DNA of 64,000 bases from Limanda limanda (lineage: Eukaryota > Chordata > Actinopteri > Pleuronectiformes > Pleuronectidae), in contig NC_083648.1 of NCBI RefSeq assembly GCF_963576545.1, positions 8,977,739-9,041,738 of the forward strand, written 5' to 3'. Positions 47,462 through 61,810 of this stretch are shown in pieces. The position numbers were made by a program, and so were the translations under genes. The notes under the pieces were generated by a model. The model was not told the DNA's origin. It worked only from the letters and a program-made list of their open reading frames with translations, and did not search any database. The first letter of the stretch is position 1. Each line of letters starts with the position of its first letter.

Positions 47462-50120
47462 CTCTGCATGTGTGACACTGTATGTGAATGTATCTGTAAA
47501 TATTTATCACAGACTAAATCAGATAAAACCTTTGTTCACCTGATCGTCATATTCATTTTGTTTACTGAATGTATGTGTGTGTTTGTGTACATGTCATTCT
47601 ATGGTTACAAAGACAAATGTAGGTTTAGAACCATTGTTATTAGGACATTTTTGCTGATCGCCACAACTTCAGAGGGCTGCCTCAGGATCAAGACTAGTTT
47701 TATGTTTAGGTTTGGGTAAGGTTTGGAGGTAAGGTATATGTTTATGATGGTTAGGGTCTAGGAAAGGTGTTGGGTTAATGAGTGTCTTCACACCCATAGA
47801 GAGATCAGAGAGAGAGAGAGATCGTAGAGAGTAAGAGAGAGAGAGAGAGTGTGTGTGTGTGAGAGGACAATAGACTGTATATAGACCCACAGAAGTAAGA
47901 GAAAAACGCACGGAGATGGAGGTATCGCTCAAACCACTCAGAGCAGCTCTGAGCTACTTCCTTTGTGAAAGGAAGGAACGTACATCAGAACTGAAGTGGT
48001 GACCATGGAGGAGAGAGAACGGAGGGTTACTCACACTTGCAGCCTTGATGTAGAAAAACATGCTTAATGCCACTCTAATGTTATTTACTAAACTGGTTTT
48101 GCAGCTGTTCTCATAAGCAAACAGATGTTGATGCCATTTTTTTCTGAACAACACACTTGTTGTCAATGTAAGATGCAAGAAGACTATAAATCTTTACCTG
48201 AATTATTATATTCATGTATCTTGGTGGAGTCAGTAAGCGAAAGGGATTTCTTCGATTTTTTTCTGTTTTTTTCATCTGCTTATTTTCCGTTATTTTGTTG
48301 GCGGCTGGGTTCTTTAATCCTGCCGAGCTATTTCCTTTTAAATAATACAAGAACCTCCTCAAGCCATGCATTCCTCAGTTTCTGTGGTTGGCCAGAGTAG
48401 TATAAAATACTACAACAGTACTTCCATCCATCCACCAGCTCATCAACACCTCTGACCTTTCGCCCTGAGAAGAAAGCCCCCATGCAGTTCATGCTGTTTG
48501 CAGGTTGAGGTGGGAATTTCCTCATCATTCTTACTCAGCAGGGGGATTAGACAGCAGTGTAGATAGGAGGGTTTTGGAAAAAGACGTCTGTGATGTTAGT
48601 GCTGGAGGTCCCGATGAAACCGTTTCCTCCGAGTAAATGATACGCGGCTTTCCACCAGTTCATCGATCACCTTTCCTCTCGCATCGCTCTAATTTATTCT
48701 CAGTTATTTTCGTGTCATTGTATTTCTGATGCTCAGTGATTAGTCATTGTTTCTGTGTCATAAGCCCAACATGTGGTCCCCCGTCCCCCCCTCCACCGCC
48801 CTGCCTCTTCCATCATCCTCTGCCACGCTCAGCTTCCTCGGATGGCTTTATTGTCTCTTCCATTTGGTCACCGCCGTAAATTTCCTATCATAACCATCTG
48901 TCTTTTGGGATCTTTGATGGATAGTGAGTCCCGATGAATGTAACAGCGGTCGGGGACTTTCTTCCCTCTTATTTTCCTTATTTATTTATTTATTTGTTTT
49001 TTTCATCATCTGGGCTCCGCTGCAGTCTGCCGGCTGCTCTGAGGGCTCCTGTTGCGTGTCAGAGATCACATTAGCCTTTAATCTCACAAAGAGCCTCTGT
49101 CTGAAGAGAGAGCTCCGACTGACAGGCAGCCCCCACACGCACCACACTGTGTATGTTGTGTGTTTAATAGGGAGGGCTCGGTCCTTTGCAGTGTGTGTTT
49201 GTGTGCGTGTGTGTGTCTGTGTGATGTATAAAGGTTGATGGTGCATGTGGTCGTGTGGATGATATAGATTGGATGTGTGTTGCAGCAGCCTGGTGACATT
49301 TACTGTATGTGCTGCCAGCTTATCCTAGGAGATTTGTTTGGCAGCTGTATGATTTGTGTGCGTGTGTGTTTGTGTGTGTGTGTGTGTGTGCATGCTGGAC
49401 GGCTATCACAGCACTCTCTCTGGCACAGTGCACTCCACAGAGTACACCAATCATCCTTGGACAGGCAGAGGGATCATTCGCTCCGGACAGTTCTCCCCCT
49501 GCTCAACCTTCAGTGATGCAGCCTAAAGCCTCGGTGACATCCACTGATCAAGGAATGAAACAGCGTGATGTGTTTTATTACTTCCCTCTGACAAATGGCC
49601 CCTTTATGTTTTTGCATCGGTGAATGGATTCCAATGGATTTCCATTAATAAATTAGATCACTGGGACAGACCCGACCTCTCCGTCACCCACTGATTAATG
49701 GAAATCAATGAATTATTTAATCACTTGATCAACAGTTCATCACAGAGAACTCCCTTAAGGGCAATTTCAGATTCCGCCCAAGGAGGATCAAGGTGGCTGA
49801 CCGCTTTATGACACTGTCCGGTTCGTGAGGCAGGGCAAATCATCTAAAAACGGCTTTTCAAGTACTAACTTAAGGTACCAGTACTTTAACTCCTTCTCAA
49901 GTATACGAATTAGCTGCTGCCATATTTATTGTAATAATCTGGGTAACTGATGGTGTTTCACAACCCAAAGTCAGTTGATTAATTTCAAAGATAATCAGAC
50001 TAATCAATAATTAATAACAGGCTAACAGTACATTAATAAAAGCTCCAAATTAGATTCACCTAACAAACTGCAATGATTAAATGCGTCTAACATATTAATG
50101 AGGGTTAGGATTTGTCACTT

Positions 50121-50133
50121 GGGGGGGGGGGGG
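50121..50133. repeat. Homopolymer G13
   Basis: 13 consecutive G, with further G runs to about 50200. Confidence 0.9.
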
Positions 50134-50599
50134 CGGACCCTTGGATCAGTTGTAGCGGTGCAGTGGTGGTGCTGGTGGGTTTTGGGGGTCGGGGGGGTGA
50201 TTACATACGTCAGCGGGAGCATGAATGCAGCAGACTCATAGCCTAACAGCGAATCAGAGGGGGACAGTAAAGACACTGACGGGGTCGGTAAAAGTCTAAT
50301 GGATTTTTTGATGGCTCACCGGCCCACATTATTATGTATGAAAGTGCCGATCACATTTATTTACTTGTTAATTGAGGAGTGACGCCGTCCTGGATTGTTC
50401 CGGTCACTTTAACCCCTGAAGATTACAAAACTGATGTCTTCAATGCAAGACTTTGACCTGTAATGGAGTATTTGTACTCTTCTTTTACTTGAGTAAAGAA
50501 CCTGAATGCTTCCTCGAGCCCTGTCCAAGAAGAACACGTTGATGTTTTTTGTACATGAAGCATTTCACAGACACACACACTGAAACTCTGAAGGCAAAT

Positions 50600-50725
50600 A
50601 ATTGAAGGCCATTTGGGGTTCATCGTCTTGCCCAAGGACACTTTGACATTCAGAGGAGCTCGGGTATCAAACCACCGACCACCCTGGTCAGTCAGACGAC
50701 CCGCTCCACCTCCCGAGCCGCAGCT
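50600..50725 (-). mobile_element. tRNA-related SINE fragment, minus strand
   Basis: On the minus strand GGCTCGGGAGGTGGAGCGG (50701-50719) resembles an A box, and GGTTTGATACCC (50662-50673) a degraded B box; a CTTGCCCAAGGACACTTTG block follows on the + strand at 50628. The arrangement matches a widespread fish tRNA-derived repeat. The 3' part is not delimited. Confidence 0.6.
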
Positions 50726-51567
50726 GCCGCCTCCATGGTCTCAGATTTTGCCTAATAACTTCACTGTGACCCTCATAATTATTATAATTCTTGGAATTTC
50801 CGTGACTCCTTTCAGCCCACATCCTCATTATGCTGAGGACATTGCATTAAAGCCTCCTAATTAGAAGAAGCTCTGTGTTGTTGACAGACACACACGGGAT
50901 GTAAAGGGAGCTGAGCGAGGGGGGGGAAGGGGCAAAAGGTTGGAGAAAGGATGGAAGAGGAGGTGAGGAAACGCAGAAATATCAATACTGTTGTTTCTCT
51001 CTGACCTTCCATTTGCCAGGTTGTCATTTATCTTTATTTGTCTGTCTTAAACGTGATGTGCTTTAGTTAAAGTTCATATGATTTCCCTAAAACTCTTCCT
51101 TCTTACTCTTACTTCTTTATTATGTGTTCTCCGTTTAAAACTCCCAACGCTCACACAACCATCCGACTGTGATATTTAATGTCTTTTTAATTGCTGGATA
51201 GATCCCAAATGATGAATTCAATCTCTGTCCCCACTAATCTCGAGGGAGCTCTTAACATTTCTTTGCACAGACTAACTTCCCTTAGCTTGCAGTTTTACAC
51301 CGAGCTGCAGGAAAGATTGATACAGAAAAACGGCCGAGAAACAAATCAGGCTAAGTGCTGTGAATCGTGCCTGACTGGAATTTAAAAAAGAGCGTCTGTG
51401 GTCCAGTGGCCACGCGTCTCTCCTTCCCTCCACTTTGCTGATAAGAGTGCTCGTAAGTGTGTGTATGAATTTGAGCTTTTAGAGCCATGCTGTTAACTCT
51501 CCATGAGGTGTGGGTGTGTTTTTAGGCCCAGGGATACTAGGTGTGTTTTAATGTCACTGAGTAGGTT

Positions 51568-51753
<186 letters not shown>

Positions 51754-52310
51754 GAAGTAAAGTAGGAGGGATGTCAGGGGGTGGAGTGGTGTGAATGTGT
51801 GTGCACATCTGTTTTTGAATATCATTACGCCTCTTAAATCCCTAATTTGCATAAGTGATTGTAAGCACTTGCATTCTTTTTTCTATTTTGCTGTGTGTGT
51901 GGACACTAAATGATGTGACTGTTGAGAAACAATTTGTTCAATCAAAACATGCTTTATATTTACATATAATTGCTAAAAGTATAAATACTTGATCTGTTTG
52001 CACACTTTGGCCCTCATGCAAGAACACTTGTGCACTTATCTGACAAACTCTTACTTAAGTGGTGATGGTTGCAAGTTTGATTCCCCGAAGTGATCCTGAA
52101 TTGTTAATTTCAGCTCGGTAAATGCCACCTGTGTGATCATTTTAATAATTGACTCCTCTTAATTGCTTCTAGTTTGGCCCTTTCTGGGTAGATTTTATTC
52201 ATTAAATTGTTTAACCAAGTGTAGAAAGAGGAAGAAGGAATTCACACCTTCAAGTCTTCAAGTCAGAAATTAGCAGACGGCATATTAGAGCACCCAAAAC
52301 GAATATATAA

Positions 52311-52470
52311 ACCTTTCCAGGATCAGCCTGTTAACCTGGATCCGCTCCATACTTGACTTGTTCTTCTTTTTCCCCCTCTATAAAATTTCGTGGAAATCGC
52401 TTCAGTAGCTTTTGTGTGATCCTGCGAAATAACAAAAGAAACAATCTCAGATGAAGATATAACCTCTAGA
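52311..52470 (+). repeat. Dispersed repeat, family A (copy)
   Basis: CCTGGATCCGCTCCATA, AAATTTCGTGGAAATCGC, TTCAGTAGCTTTTGTGTGATCC and ATATAACCTC match the family A end. Confidence 0.65.
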
Positions 52471-52922
52471 AATCATGCTGCCAGTGATGGAGATGGTGAC
52501 GAAACAGTTTGACCTGAAGCCACAGAAATGGAAAAGACAATAACATTCACCATAGAGTCAATGCAGAACAGTGGAGGATGATCCACGGACAGAGACCTGT
52601 GCAAAGAGCCGGAGGCAGCTGGTGCTGGGAGATAACTTTCATAGCAGCAACTAAATTGTATAAATTATGACCAATTTAATAAGCCTCTCAAACCGCTGAG
52701 GAAAATAATTGGCAAGCCATATATAATGAGCAGAATATGGCTGGTTCTAAATGAACCACAGGTGTGGAGCAACTTTATTTTTATTAATGCAACACATCTT
52801 TTATAAAAGCACTTCTCTATTTGTGCAGTTGATTCTTGCGTGAGAAAAATAAAATAAATCAAATGTGGAGATAAACGTTTAAATCAATGCCTCACCATCC
52901 TCGTGTTTTTTTTCTCTGGCAG

Positions 52923-52949
52923 GCGCAAGTACAAGAAGACGTCCCAGAG
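52923..52949 (+). CDS. pde1c: pde1c 27-nt microexon (short isoform)
   Basis: Acceptor TTTTTTTCTCTGGCAG, then 27 nt and donor AGAG|GTAAGAG. Joined to CT from 47275 it encodes (L)RKYKKTSQ plus AG of the next Arg, matching the PDE1C segment GLRKYKKTSQR. The exon is frame-neutral (phase 2 in, phase 2 out). It inserts a basic patch in the N-terminal calmodulin-binding region; PDE1A lacks these residues at the same position, so skipping would give a PDE1A-like junction. Confidence 0.9.
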
Positions 52950-54204
52950 GTAAGAGTTGCTGCGGGGCCCTGGACCTCCTCCTTCATATTCATCCCACTC
53001 TCCTTCTCCTCCTCCTTCTCCATCGTTTCTCAATACTCTCCCTCTGCTCCTCCCACTCATCATTACCACTGGACCTCATGGAACTTCCTATATTGTTATT
53101 CTATATTGTCCATTGTTGCTCGTGCTGCAAAGACAACAACTCTGTCATTTAACCCTGTTATAAATATACAGCAATCTAAATAAAAGTTGTTTTTGTTGCC
53201 ATGATTATCTTTATTTACTATCAACCTCTATTCCCGGGGGCCAGAAATACAACTGAACATGTGTAACACACCTTCATCACACTGCGCATTCACAAACTAT
53301 TTCTGCCTCGTGTTGAATCAAGTGCCGACTCATCATTAACAGATAGCTGGAGCTCTAATGGGTAGGAATGATGGTGACGCAGATGTTTGGGAACCAGAGA
53401 CGTCTCTGAACTTGAAAGCTTGATGAATAAGTGCAGTGCTGTGCATGTTATCTTTGTCATTATAAAACTTTCATTTGTGTGGTGCTGCTGGAGATGCTCC
53501 GGGGAAATCAGGCTCTCCATTAACTGGGACTTGAATGTGTTTATTTACAAGGGCGCAAACTGGGATTAGTGATTGCCACTGGATGAATGGATAATGCAGA
53601 TTAAAGTATCATTTGTTAGAGATGTTTCTGTATTGATCTGAAAAAATGCTTTTAGTGTCCTTCGTTATTCACGTCGGCTTCCCCTGTCGTGACTTTTATT
53701 TCTGATTCATAGGGCACATTTTATGGCTTCAGGACCCGACAGGCCCTGTAAAACAAAATGTTTAAGACACATCTGCAGACAGGTTTAATACTTAGTGGTT
53801 AAAATGGTAATGCTGTGTTTTATGGGTCCCATTATTGAGCCTGTATTGCTTGAACCTTTATTTAATAATATCCAAAAATAGCTTGAATTTAGCCATAAAT
53901 TCTGATATTTTTTAAAAGGCCAACGCCTCAGTGCAAATTGAGGAAGGTGAAAGGAATTTAAGTTGCTTCGTCATTACATACTTTTTATTTAGTTATTAAA
54001 GTAATAAACAAAGATATTTTGTTGCAGGTCAGCGAAAAATATATAGTTCATGTCAATATCCATCAGATTTTAAAGTTTCAAGCTTCTGTATTTGAGCAAA
54101 TGTACATCAACTGTCGGAATGATAACCTGTTTATATTTATGCGAGTGATGGTTACACTGGTTGTTGGTTGAATAGTTTTCATGGGATTTTATTTGGCAAC
54201 TAGA

Positions 54205-54560
54205 ATGCCACTCAGAGTGCTAACCTCAGCCAAGGCCACACAGACCCCTTATGAAACCAAATGCAAAATCACTAGATACAGATTTCTATTTGGATCTGCC
54301 CCAAGCTGCACACACTCATAAATAGCAGTCCCGTAAATGTGAGATCCATGAATTATTCCATAAGAAAATGCTCTAACTCACAATTTTAAAGAAAGTGAGA
54401 AGGAATTCCTGGATCCGCCACCTGATCCGGATCTGCACAAAAATTAAATGGGTCCTTTCCTGATACTCTTCCTAAACCGTATCCTTCCACAAGGTTTCAA
54501 GTTTATCTTTCCAGTAGTTTTTGTGTAATCTGGCTAACAGAGAGATACACACTAACCAAA
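54205..54560 (+). repeat. Dispersed repeat, family A (longest copy)
   Basis: CCCCTTATGAAACCAAATGC, CACTAGATACAGATTT, GCACACACTCATAAATAGC, GATCCATGAATTATTCC, CACAAGGTTTCAAGTTTATC and AGTAGTTTTTGTGTAATC appear in order. This is the best-preserved copy and defines the family. Confidence 0.7.
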
Positions 54561-54879
54561 ACAAACTCTAGTGTCATCAGCCTGAACCTTTAAAGGCAAA
54601 TCACTGGTACATGTCTAACAACAACACAGTATTTTTCAACCATTTTCACTATAATTTCCAAATAGCAGCACCTTCAAACAACCAACACTGAACCTTATTT
54701 CTCTGTTTATTGTACCACTTCTCTCTGCAACAGTAAAATCAACTGGTGCTTCTTCAATCAGGAGACTACATTGGCACAATTTCCTATTTAACCGAGTAAA
54801 TAGGAAATTGTAACGACTCCACAAATGAATCTCAAAACGTGTATTTCTGAAGCTCCACTTTAACGCTGTTTCATGGCAT

Positions 54880-55140
54880 TTCCAACTATCTCTGCACAGT
54901 GCGGGTAATTGAAGGAGACTCTCCTCATGCTACTCATCGACACAGCGTGTGGTCGCTTGCAGCGGTATAGAGCTAGCTGTTGGAAACTCTCACTCTCCCC
55001 GTCTCTCTGTCGCTGTCGCTCCGTCTCGCTCGCTCTCACTCGGCTGGGTGGGTGAGTTCCTGTGTGGAGGAGCCGGGTGATTGACAGCTCCATATGTGTC
55101 TGTGTAATTACGGCCGGGCTAATTGGCAGAGAGGAACACT
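54880..55140. promoter_or_regulatory. Candidate regulatory block in pde1c intron
   Basis: Non-repetitive sequence with CpG-rich CTGTCGCTGTCGCTCC, TGATTGACAGCTCC and GTAATTACGGCC elements within 250 bp. It could be an alternative promoter or enhancer; no coding exon with PDE1C-like sequence is present. Confidence 0.25.
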
Positions 55141-55734
55141 GGGACATTGTCATTACTGACACACCAGGACAACCCCTCACACACGCAGATGGAGGGAGAG
55201 ATAGCCTTCTTCACAGGGGGAGGGACGGGAGAGAGAGGGGTGTTTGTGTGAGTGTGTGTTTGCATGGAAAGGGAGTTAAGAGACATGAGAGTCGGGCTGA
55301 ATAGAAGTAAAAGGTAACACTGTGTAGGCCTGAGTTTGTGTTGGTCTGCTGGTGGTAGTGAGGAAACTGTTTGCCTGATACTATTTTGGTTATAATTTGT
55401 GATCACATGGTCACCATTGTGATCTGCTCTTTCAACAACTGACAGTTTTAAAACCCCGCCTCCCTTAGTTACTGTTGCTATGCCTGGCAGCTTTCCATTC
55501 TTGCACAGCACATAGGATATGAAGTAGTGATCATTTATAGTAATCATTAGCATTCTTAAAAGCATTTGTCCAACTAGGATTCTCTTTTCAAGCCTGCAGT
55601 CTTCCAAGTTGTTGGCTGAAATGTAGTTAGCTAGCTAAGTTAGCTAATGTTCGCTCTATGAGTCATTAGATGACATGTGCTGCAGACTTACCTTGTTTTA
55701 AAGCACTACACACCACAAAGTGAAGCCAGATTCT

Positions 55735-55860
55735 CTCTATCGCCGCCTGGTGGCTTGCTGTACTACAGGTCATAAACCCTGCCTCCTCCATGTTATCAGA
55801 TGGGACACGGGCCAGAAGTCAGATAACAAGGTGGATTTATTTTTTCTTTAAAAAATAATT
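55735..55860. repeat. Fish dispersed repeat carrying a CTCF-like core
   Basis: CGCCGCCTGGTGGCTTGCTG, GTCATAAACCCTGCCTCCTC and CATGTTATCAGATGGGAC are a recurrent teleost pattern. On the minus strand CCACCAGGCGGCG (55741-55753) fits the CTCF core. Confidence 0.5.
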
Positions 55861-58800
55861 TCTGGCATTGTAGGTGGTTATCATAATATAGGTCCAAGTG
55901 ATAATTTTGTTCGGAAAATGTGGTTTTGATTAATTATTAGGCAAGGCATCTTCATCAGCTGATAATCTTTGTAGGACATGATTCTTAAGATATAACAAGG
56001 TTTCCTAATTGTAATGTAGGGCTGCTTTCGCCAAGTCTACACATAAAACCTTACAGCTACAGTCTTTTCAATGGTTAGTCCAGTTTTATCTAAATATCTA
56101 CATACTAGTGAATGAGGTGTATTTTTATATGATCTGAATATATTCTGTGTATAAACAAAGAAGTGTTGCTGCTGCTGCTCTGATTTCATCTCATTCTACA
56201 CATTAGTCATTAGTCTTATAAAAAGTTACAAGAGAATAGGCTTTGAGTTTACGAATAACCGATATGATTAGCAATTGCAATTCTCTGGTGATATTGAGTT
56301 TGCCTGGGATAACTGGAGTGTAAACTTCCCCAAATCTGATAAGGATCGGGGGCAGAGACGTTAACTTGGAGCTGCACTCTGGTCAGACACCGTTCAGAGG
56401 CTGGTTTATCGAGCGGCCGATTCAGAAAGTGTTTCATCTTTGACAAATCTCTGTCTTACCTCGAGCTTGTGATTGTGCCAGACAGCAATTTTATTCCATT
56501 CCCCGGAAAGAAAGAACCAGCAGTCGCTCTTGTGTTCACAGAAAAACGGCATCGATCACCCAAGACTGACCAATTACAGCGATTATTTAGCAGCAAAGCG
56601 ACAAGAAGATGTATCTCTGTATTCCTTGGCCTGTAAACAGCACCGAATGAAATGGGCTTTCACTTAGGCCTGTAAATATGCTCCAGTGGTCACTCCTTGT
56701 AGCCCGGGCTTCAAAAGCTTTAAGTGTTTTGCCATCTGATCCAGGCTTACTTTCAGCCTTAAATGGCCTTATATAGTCAGCACAGTTGCCAACGCTGTCG
56801 AAAGTGTGTGTGTGTTTATAAGATAGTTTTCCTGTCTCACTTCACTCTCAACACAACCTGTGTTTGTGCACATTGCTTGGAGGCATTGCAGGGATACATG
56901 TTTACAGCAGATCAGTGACTCAAGCCTGCTCTCCTCCACTTTGCTCCATTCTTCAGACACTTGGTTTTTAAATATGTGCATGTTTAAAATATTGAGACTC
57001 ACGGCACTTTCTCTTGAACTCATCAGTTTCTCGCAGAGCTTTTTTAATCATTTTGGGGAATCATTTTTAGTTTTGTGGCTCTCGAGGCTGCTCAGAACAT
57101 ATTTCCGAGTTTTCCTTTAACATTTGGAGAATGCAGCAGGAGGTTGTTCAGGTCAGACACGTTCACATCAACAGGAACATTTCTGAACAGCATGCAGGAC
57201 ATTACGTATAATAAATATTTGCCTTCTCACATACAGCTCTGTTCATTTCTGGTAATAATTATCTGGGGTTCAAAACATGTCTCAAAGCCGTTTCTGTTTC
57301 TAAACAAAAAATAATTTCCACTTTATTTGTCTGTGTCATAAGCACTTGCTGCAATAATAACTTATTTGATGATCGAAATGTCAAGTTGCAGGCAGATACA
57401 TTTTTTCTGGTGCGACTGCAAAATCAGAAGTAATTATTTAGCTAAGCAGCTGCAGAAGCATGAGACTCTGAAAACAAATGAAAACACCAGGGGATTTGTT
57501 ACCATGGAGGGCACAGAGGTCATTACATCTTTTAGATTAGAAGAAAAAGTGCAATATGCTCTTACCTGTATTTATAGGATCTCCCTTCATTTTGGAAAAT
57601 GTAATTTATTAAAAAGTAAATATTGAATAGTTAAATTAATTAATGTAATAGTGATAATCATCAAGAGCTTGACTTTTTATCTTCGCAGGGGTGGGATATG
57701 ACCAGATATTTATTAAATGATTCACATACTTTTATCTTGCCACAGTAAAACTCATGTCAATGCAGGTAAGCAAGACAGTGATTTAACTCTAGAAAAAAAC
57801 CCATTAAAATACCTATCACGAAAACAGCACATTGACTGAGGGTGAAAACAGGAGCAGCGGAGAGGAGGACAGATATATTCAGGCTGAGAGTCACAAGGGA
57901 AAATTGATCTCTTTGGTTAATGTCAGTAATCAGGGAGCAAATCTTCCAGGCATTGGCTGCCTTTCAAGAACAACCCATTAGATGCCATTACCCAGGCCTG
58001 TGTCTCTCTTCCCTGTGGTCCGGGGCCACTTGTCTGTCACCGCAGCGATTTGGAGATGAACACTGAACTGTTATGGAACAAATGCTGAAACAAACATAAT
58101 CCTATCTCGTAAAACTAAGAACTATTGGTCTCTCGAGCAATTAGGAGCTGGAATTACAGCTGTAGTACAAACTGATGAAGTGCTCGGGTGATGAATATAA
58201 AGTATAGACAACACTGCACACTGTTCATTAAAGATTTGACGCACGGTCGCTACCTCAGACTCAGTTGAAGCACGGTCTCACTTTTGAAATGTATTGTTGT
58301 TACAAATCTCTCAGTCTCAGTCAGACACGTCAAAAAAGACAATTCTTGCCTTGACTCTGATTGTGATCAGTTGGTTTAATGGCATATTGGTTTAATGATC
58401 ATGTCATGTACAAGACACTTGTGCTGATGTTCTTACAAGTGCGAAGATATTCAATCCACCATTGCTTAAAAAAATATATGGAATTACTATATGGTCAATT
58501 CACACAAATCCAATGTCCCCCCTCTTCAGCTGTGTTGGCTCATCTAGACCAAATCTGTTTACAGTGGATTTAATTGCAATTCAGTTTTTTTGATGCACCA
58601 CCTTTTCTGCTGAAACTTTTAAATTTTTCCACTCTTGAAATTATATCCAGCAGTTTTACTATTATTCTAAAGACAGAAGACAGAAGTTACTGTTTTGTTT
58701 TGTGAGAAGCAAACATCCCCGTGCAACATCCGTGTTTAGCAAAAAATCTATTATCCTTTTCACATCAAGTATTGCATGAAGTGGAAAAAGAAAATCTAGT

Positions 58801-60834
58801 TTGGAATCAAACAAATAAATGATTATACATCAGGAAATTTGATTTGAATACAAACATTTGCTATTTTCCTCACGTTGTGCTATGAATAATGAAGCTGCTT
58901 CATGTAGTCTCTTGCATCGAAAGGAGTAAATCAATCGCAGTATCTGCCGTGTTGATGATAAACAAGCGTCTGTTTAGACAAGAGAACTCAAGACCTCAAT
59001 TTCAGCCACTAATGAATGATTCACTTTCTTTCTTTTCCCAGCTGAGGTGACGAGTTGTGGTGTTTTGTGTTTGGCTCTTGTGTGAAGCGGTTTTGTTTGC
59101 ATTCATTGTGTAGCACAGCCAGCGGCAGCAGCGAACCTGTCATTTAAGGAACCTTGATTATTTTAAAACCACTTCACTTGGATTTCTCTCTGGAAAACAG
59201 TGTTATTTTTTTTGTTTTTTTGTTGTTTTACAGCACTGATAAAACTGATACTTACGATCAAGCGCCTTTCTCCCTCGATCTCTCTTCACCTCCTTTTACT
59301 CCCTTCACCCAATCGCCTCCTCTCGACTCCTACCTGATGATTACAGAGGTAATTGCCCGGCTCACACAAATCTCCAAGCTCGGGCTAATTACATTCTTCT
59401 CAACCGATCAACCCCCCCATCTCCCTCTCTCTCTCTCTTTTCCCTTTTTCCTCTACATCAGGTGCTCCTTTCTTTTCCGGAGGTATAACCGCCTCAGTTA
59501 GCATGATTCACACCATGTTAGAGTTTTTCTAAACCGTGCAGGTGCTGAGAGACACCCTTCAGTTTGTGCACCAGCACACAAGCACAAAGTGAAACCTGGT
59601 TCTCCGATGTGCAAATAGCTGCACACAGACAAACAGCTGCTTGTGATGGATTTCCTGCCCCTACCTAGCTGCACACAATGAGGCAAATCACTTTCAAATT
59701 GATTTATTTTGCCTTTGCTTACCTTAAAGTGACATTATGAGAGGGTTACTGTATGCACGCGTGCTGCAGTTCCAATCTGCAGTGAAAGGGCTTCTACGCT
59801 GATTATTTTCTCCCTCTTTGCCAACCTAAGACATTATTGAGATAAGTGCATTGCTATTCCCGAAGATTGATTGCAAAGCCCAAATGATGGGCTTTTATCC
59901 TAAGTTGAAAGCTACAGCAGAGATGAGAACATAAACGTCACAGGGTTTCTCCGTGCCCTCCCTGCTCATGAGGCTTCCCCTTCCTGCAGCCTGCAGCAGA
60001 TATGATTGCAGATTTATGGTGCAGATTGTCTTCTTAATCTAGTTGTCTTTATCTACGCTTCCTCCAGCCAACCTCCACCACGTCCCCCCCGCTGGCTGTT
60101 TGTCCAGAGGGTTATAACCCCAGATAGACGAGAGGCAAAGCAGGAACGTGAGACTATTTCTCCTGGCGTCTGTGTTTTTCAGAGAGGGAAAATATTTGCT
60201 CACGCTGTGTGAGAATGTGAAAAATCTGCTAGTGTTTTGTATGCTTAATGTGTGTGCTTATGTGTGATGCCCGGAAACCAACAGTGCGTGTGTGAGTGTT
60301 TTTCTTTCCGTTCAGCTGTCTATCAGCTCCCCTCATTCATCCGGAGCTAACCCAGTCATCTCAGCTCTATTGGGATTCACAGACCCTCACGTTCAGTATA
60401 TTCAGAGTCAGTTTTTGTGGCCCAAAGCCTCTGTCAAGACCAGTGTGAGAGACCTTGTCTGAAAAATTGGCTTTTCTTGCAGAAGCAGGGATGGATATGA
60501 GCAGAAATAATGCATGAGATTGGAATGGGCAATGTTAATGTTCAGAGCTTCACAGGGCTGTGGAAGTTTGGCCAGATTTACCTTTCGAAACCAGAACATG
60601 GAAGAAGTTCAGTAAAGCAGAGCTGAGCCTTTTGGAAACAAGGGAGAAAGTATTTTTGCTTTTAAAAGAATTAAGGGATAAACAGATTTTTTAAACACAC
60701 ACTTCTTCATTCAGTTGATCACATTAAAGACTGGATGTAATGTCTCTCTTTAGTATGAAGTGCACTCTGGAACAAGAACCTAGGACATCTGGAGAGAGCA
60801 AGGTTAACGCCCGATCTCTCCTTGCTATAGAACG

Positions 60835-60960
60835 TGAAAAAACATTTCTGGATCACTCAATTTATCCAGATCTGCTCCATAATTTGACATTGGTTCAGTA
60901 GATATTGGGTAATCCTGCCGACAGTCAGATTAAAACATAGGCTCCTTGGCAAACTTACAG
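60835..60960 (+). repeat. Dispersed repeat, family A (end fragment)
   Basis: TTTCTGGATCACTCAATTTATC, CCAGATCTGCTCCATAATTTG, GTTCAGTAGATATTGGGTAATC and CATAGGCTCCTTGGC match the family A end. Confidence 0.55.
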
Positions 60961-61756
60961 TACATGCCTGAATTTGCATATCACATAACCGTTTGCGCAC
61001 ACTGGTCATGCACATGGTGGTGTAAACAGGAAGCAGATTATTTACTCTGCAGTTGGTTGCTAAAATTAAAGAGATAACTAATGAGAAACAACAGAGAGTT
61101 AGAGCAGGGATTTCTTTGTTTGGACAGACACTGCATGAGGTGGAACTGTTAATGACAATAAGTCACAACTCAGCCCCAGAGTTTTAGAAGTGAAATGGGA
61201 CCAGTAACATTTCCTCATCACACCATCTTAAGTGCTCGGAAACTCTGTGGACGGCAGGGATGCATTTAAAAAATGAATTGTACAAGTCTGGATGAAGCCT
61301 AATATTTTGTTTGAATAAACACTTCTCTGAAACAACTACTTACAAAACATCAATTCAAAAACTATAGTAAATATATGTTGCCCTATTTAACAGATTGATG
61401 CTTCTAGTTGTTGTTATCACTGCTTTGCATTATCCGCCAGCATTTGTCATAAATGATCTTACTTCATCTTTCGTTTCCAAGCAGTAAATTAAAAGCAGTA
61501 ATTAAACTTGTTTTTTTTAAGGCGGCTCTCAGCCACTGTTGGATAGTAACCAAGTAGATAATGGCCTGGTTAGTGATGTGGTGCTTTGCAGCTTAGCTGT
61601 TATATAAACCGTGGACAGTGAAGGATTTGGCTTTGTAAAGTGAAAAGTGTTGTTTGTCACTTGGTCGAAAGCTCTTTTGTCAAGTGGGGGGGAGATTAAT
61701 AAACACTCTGCACCTTCCTGTTGGTGTTTGTTTGCCAACATCCATCATGTCTGCCT

Positions 61757-61760
<4 letters not shown>

Positions 61761-61809
<49 letters not shown>
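61761..61809. repeat. (TG)n microsatellite
   Basis: About 24 TG units. Confidence 0.95.

Positions 61810-61810
<1 letters not shown>

Noticed and set aside
55119..55607. 162-codon open frame on the minus strand
   Set aside because: Contains a CA-repeat-derived His-Thr run, no recognisable domain and no splice or promoter context; it lies in a pde1c intron.
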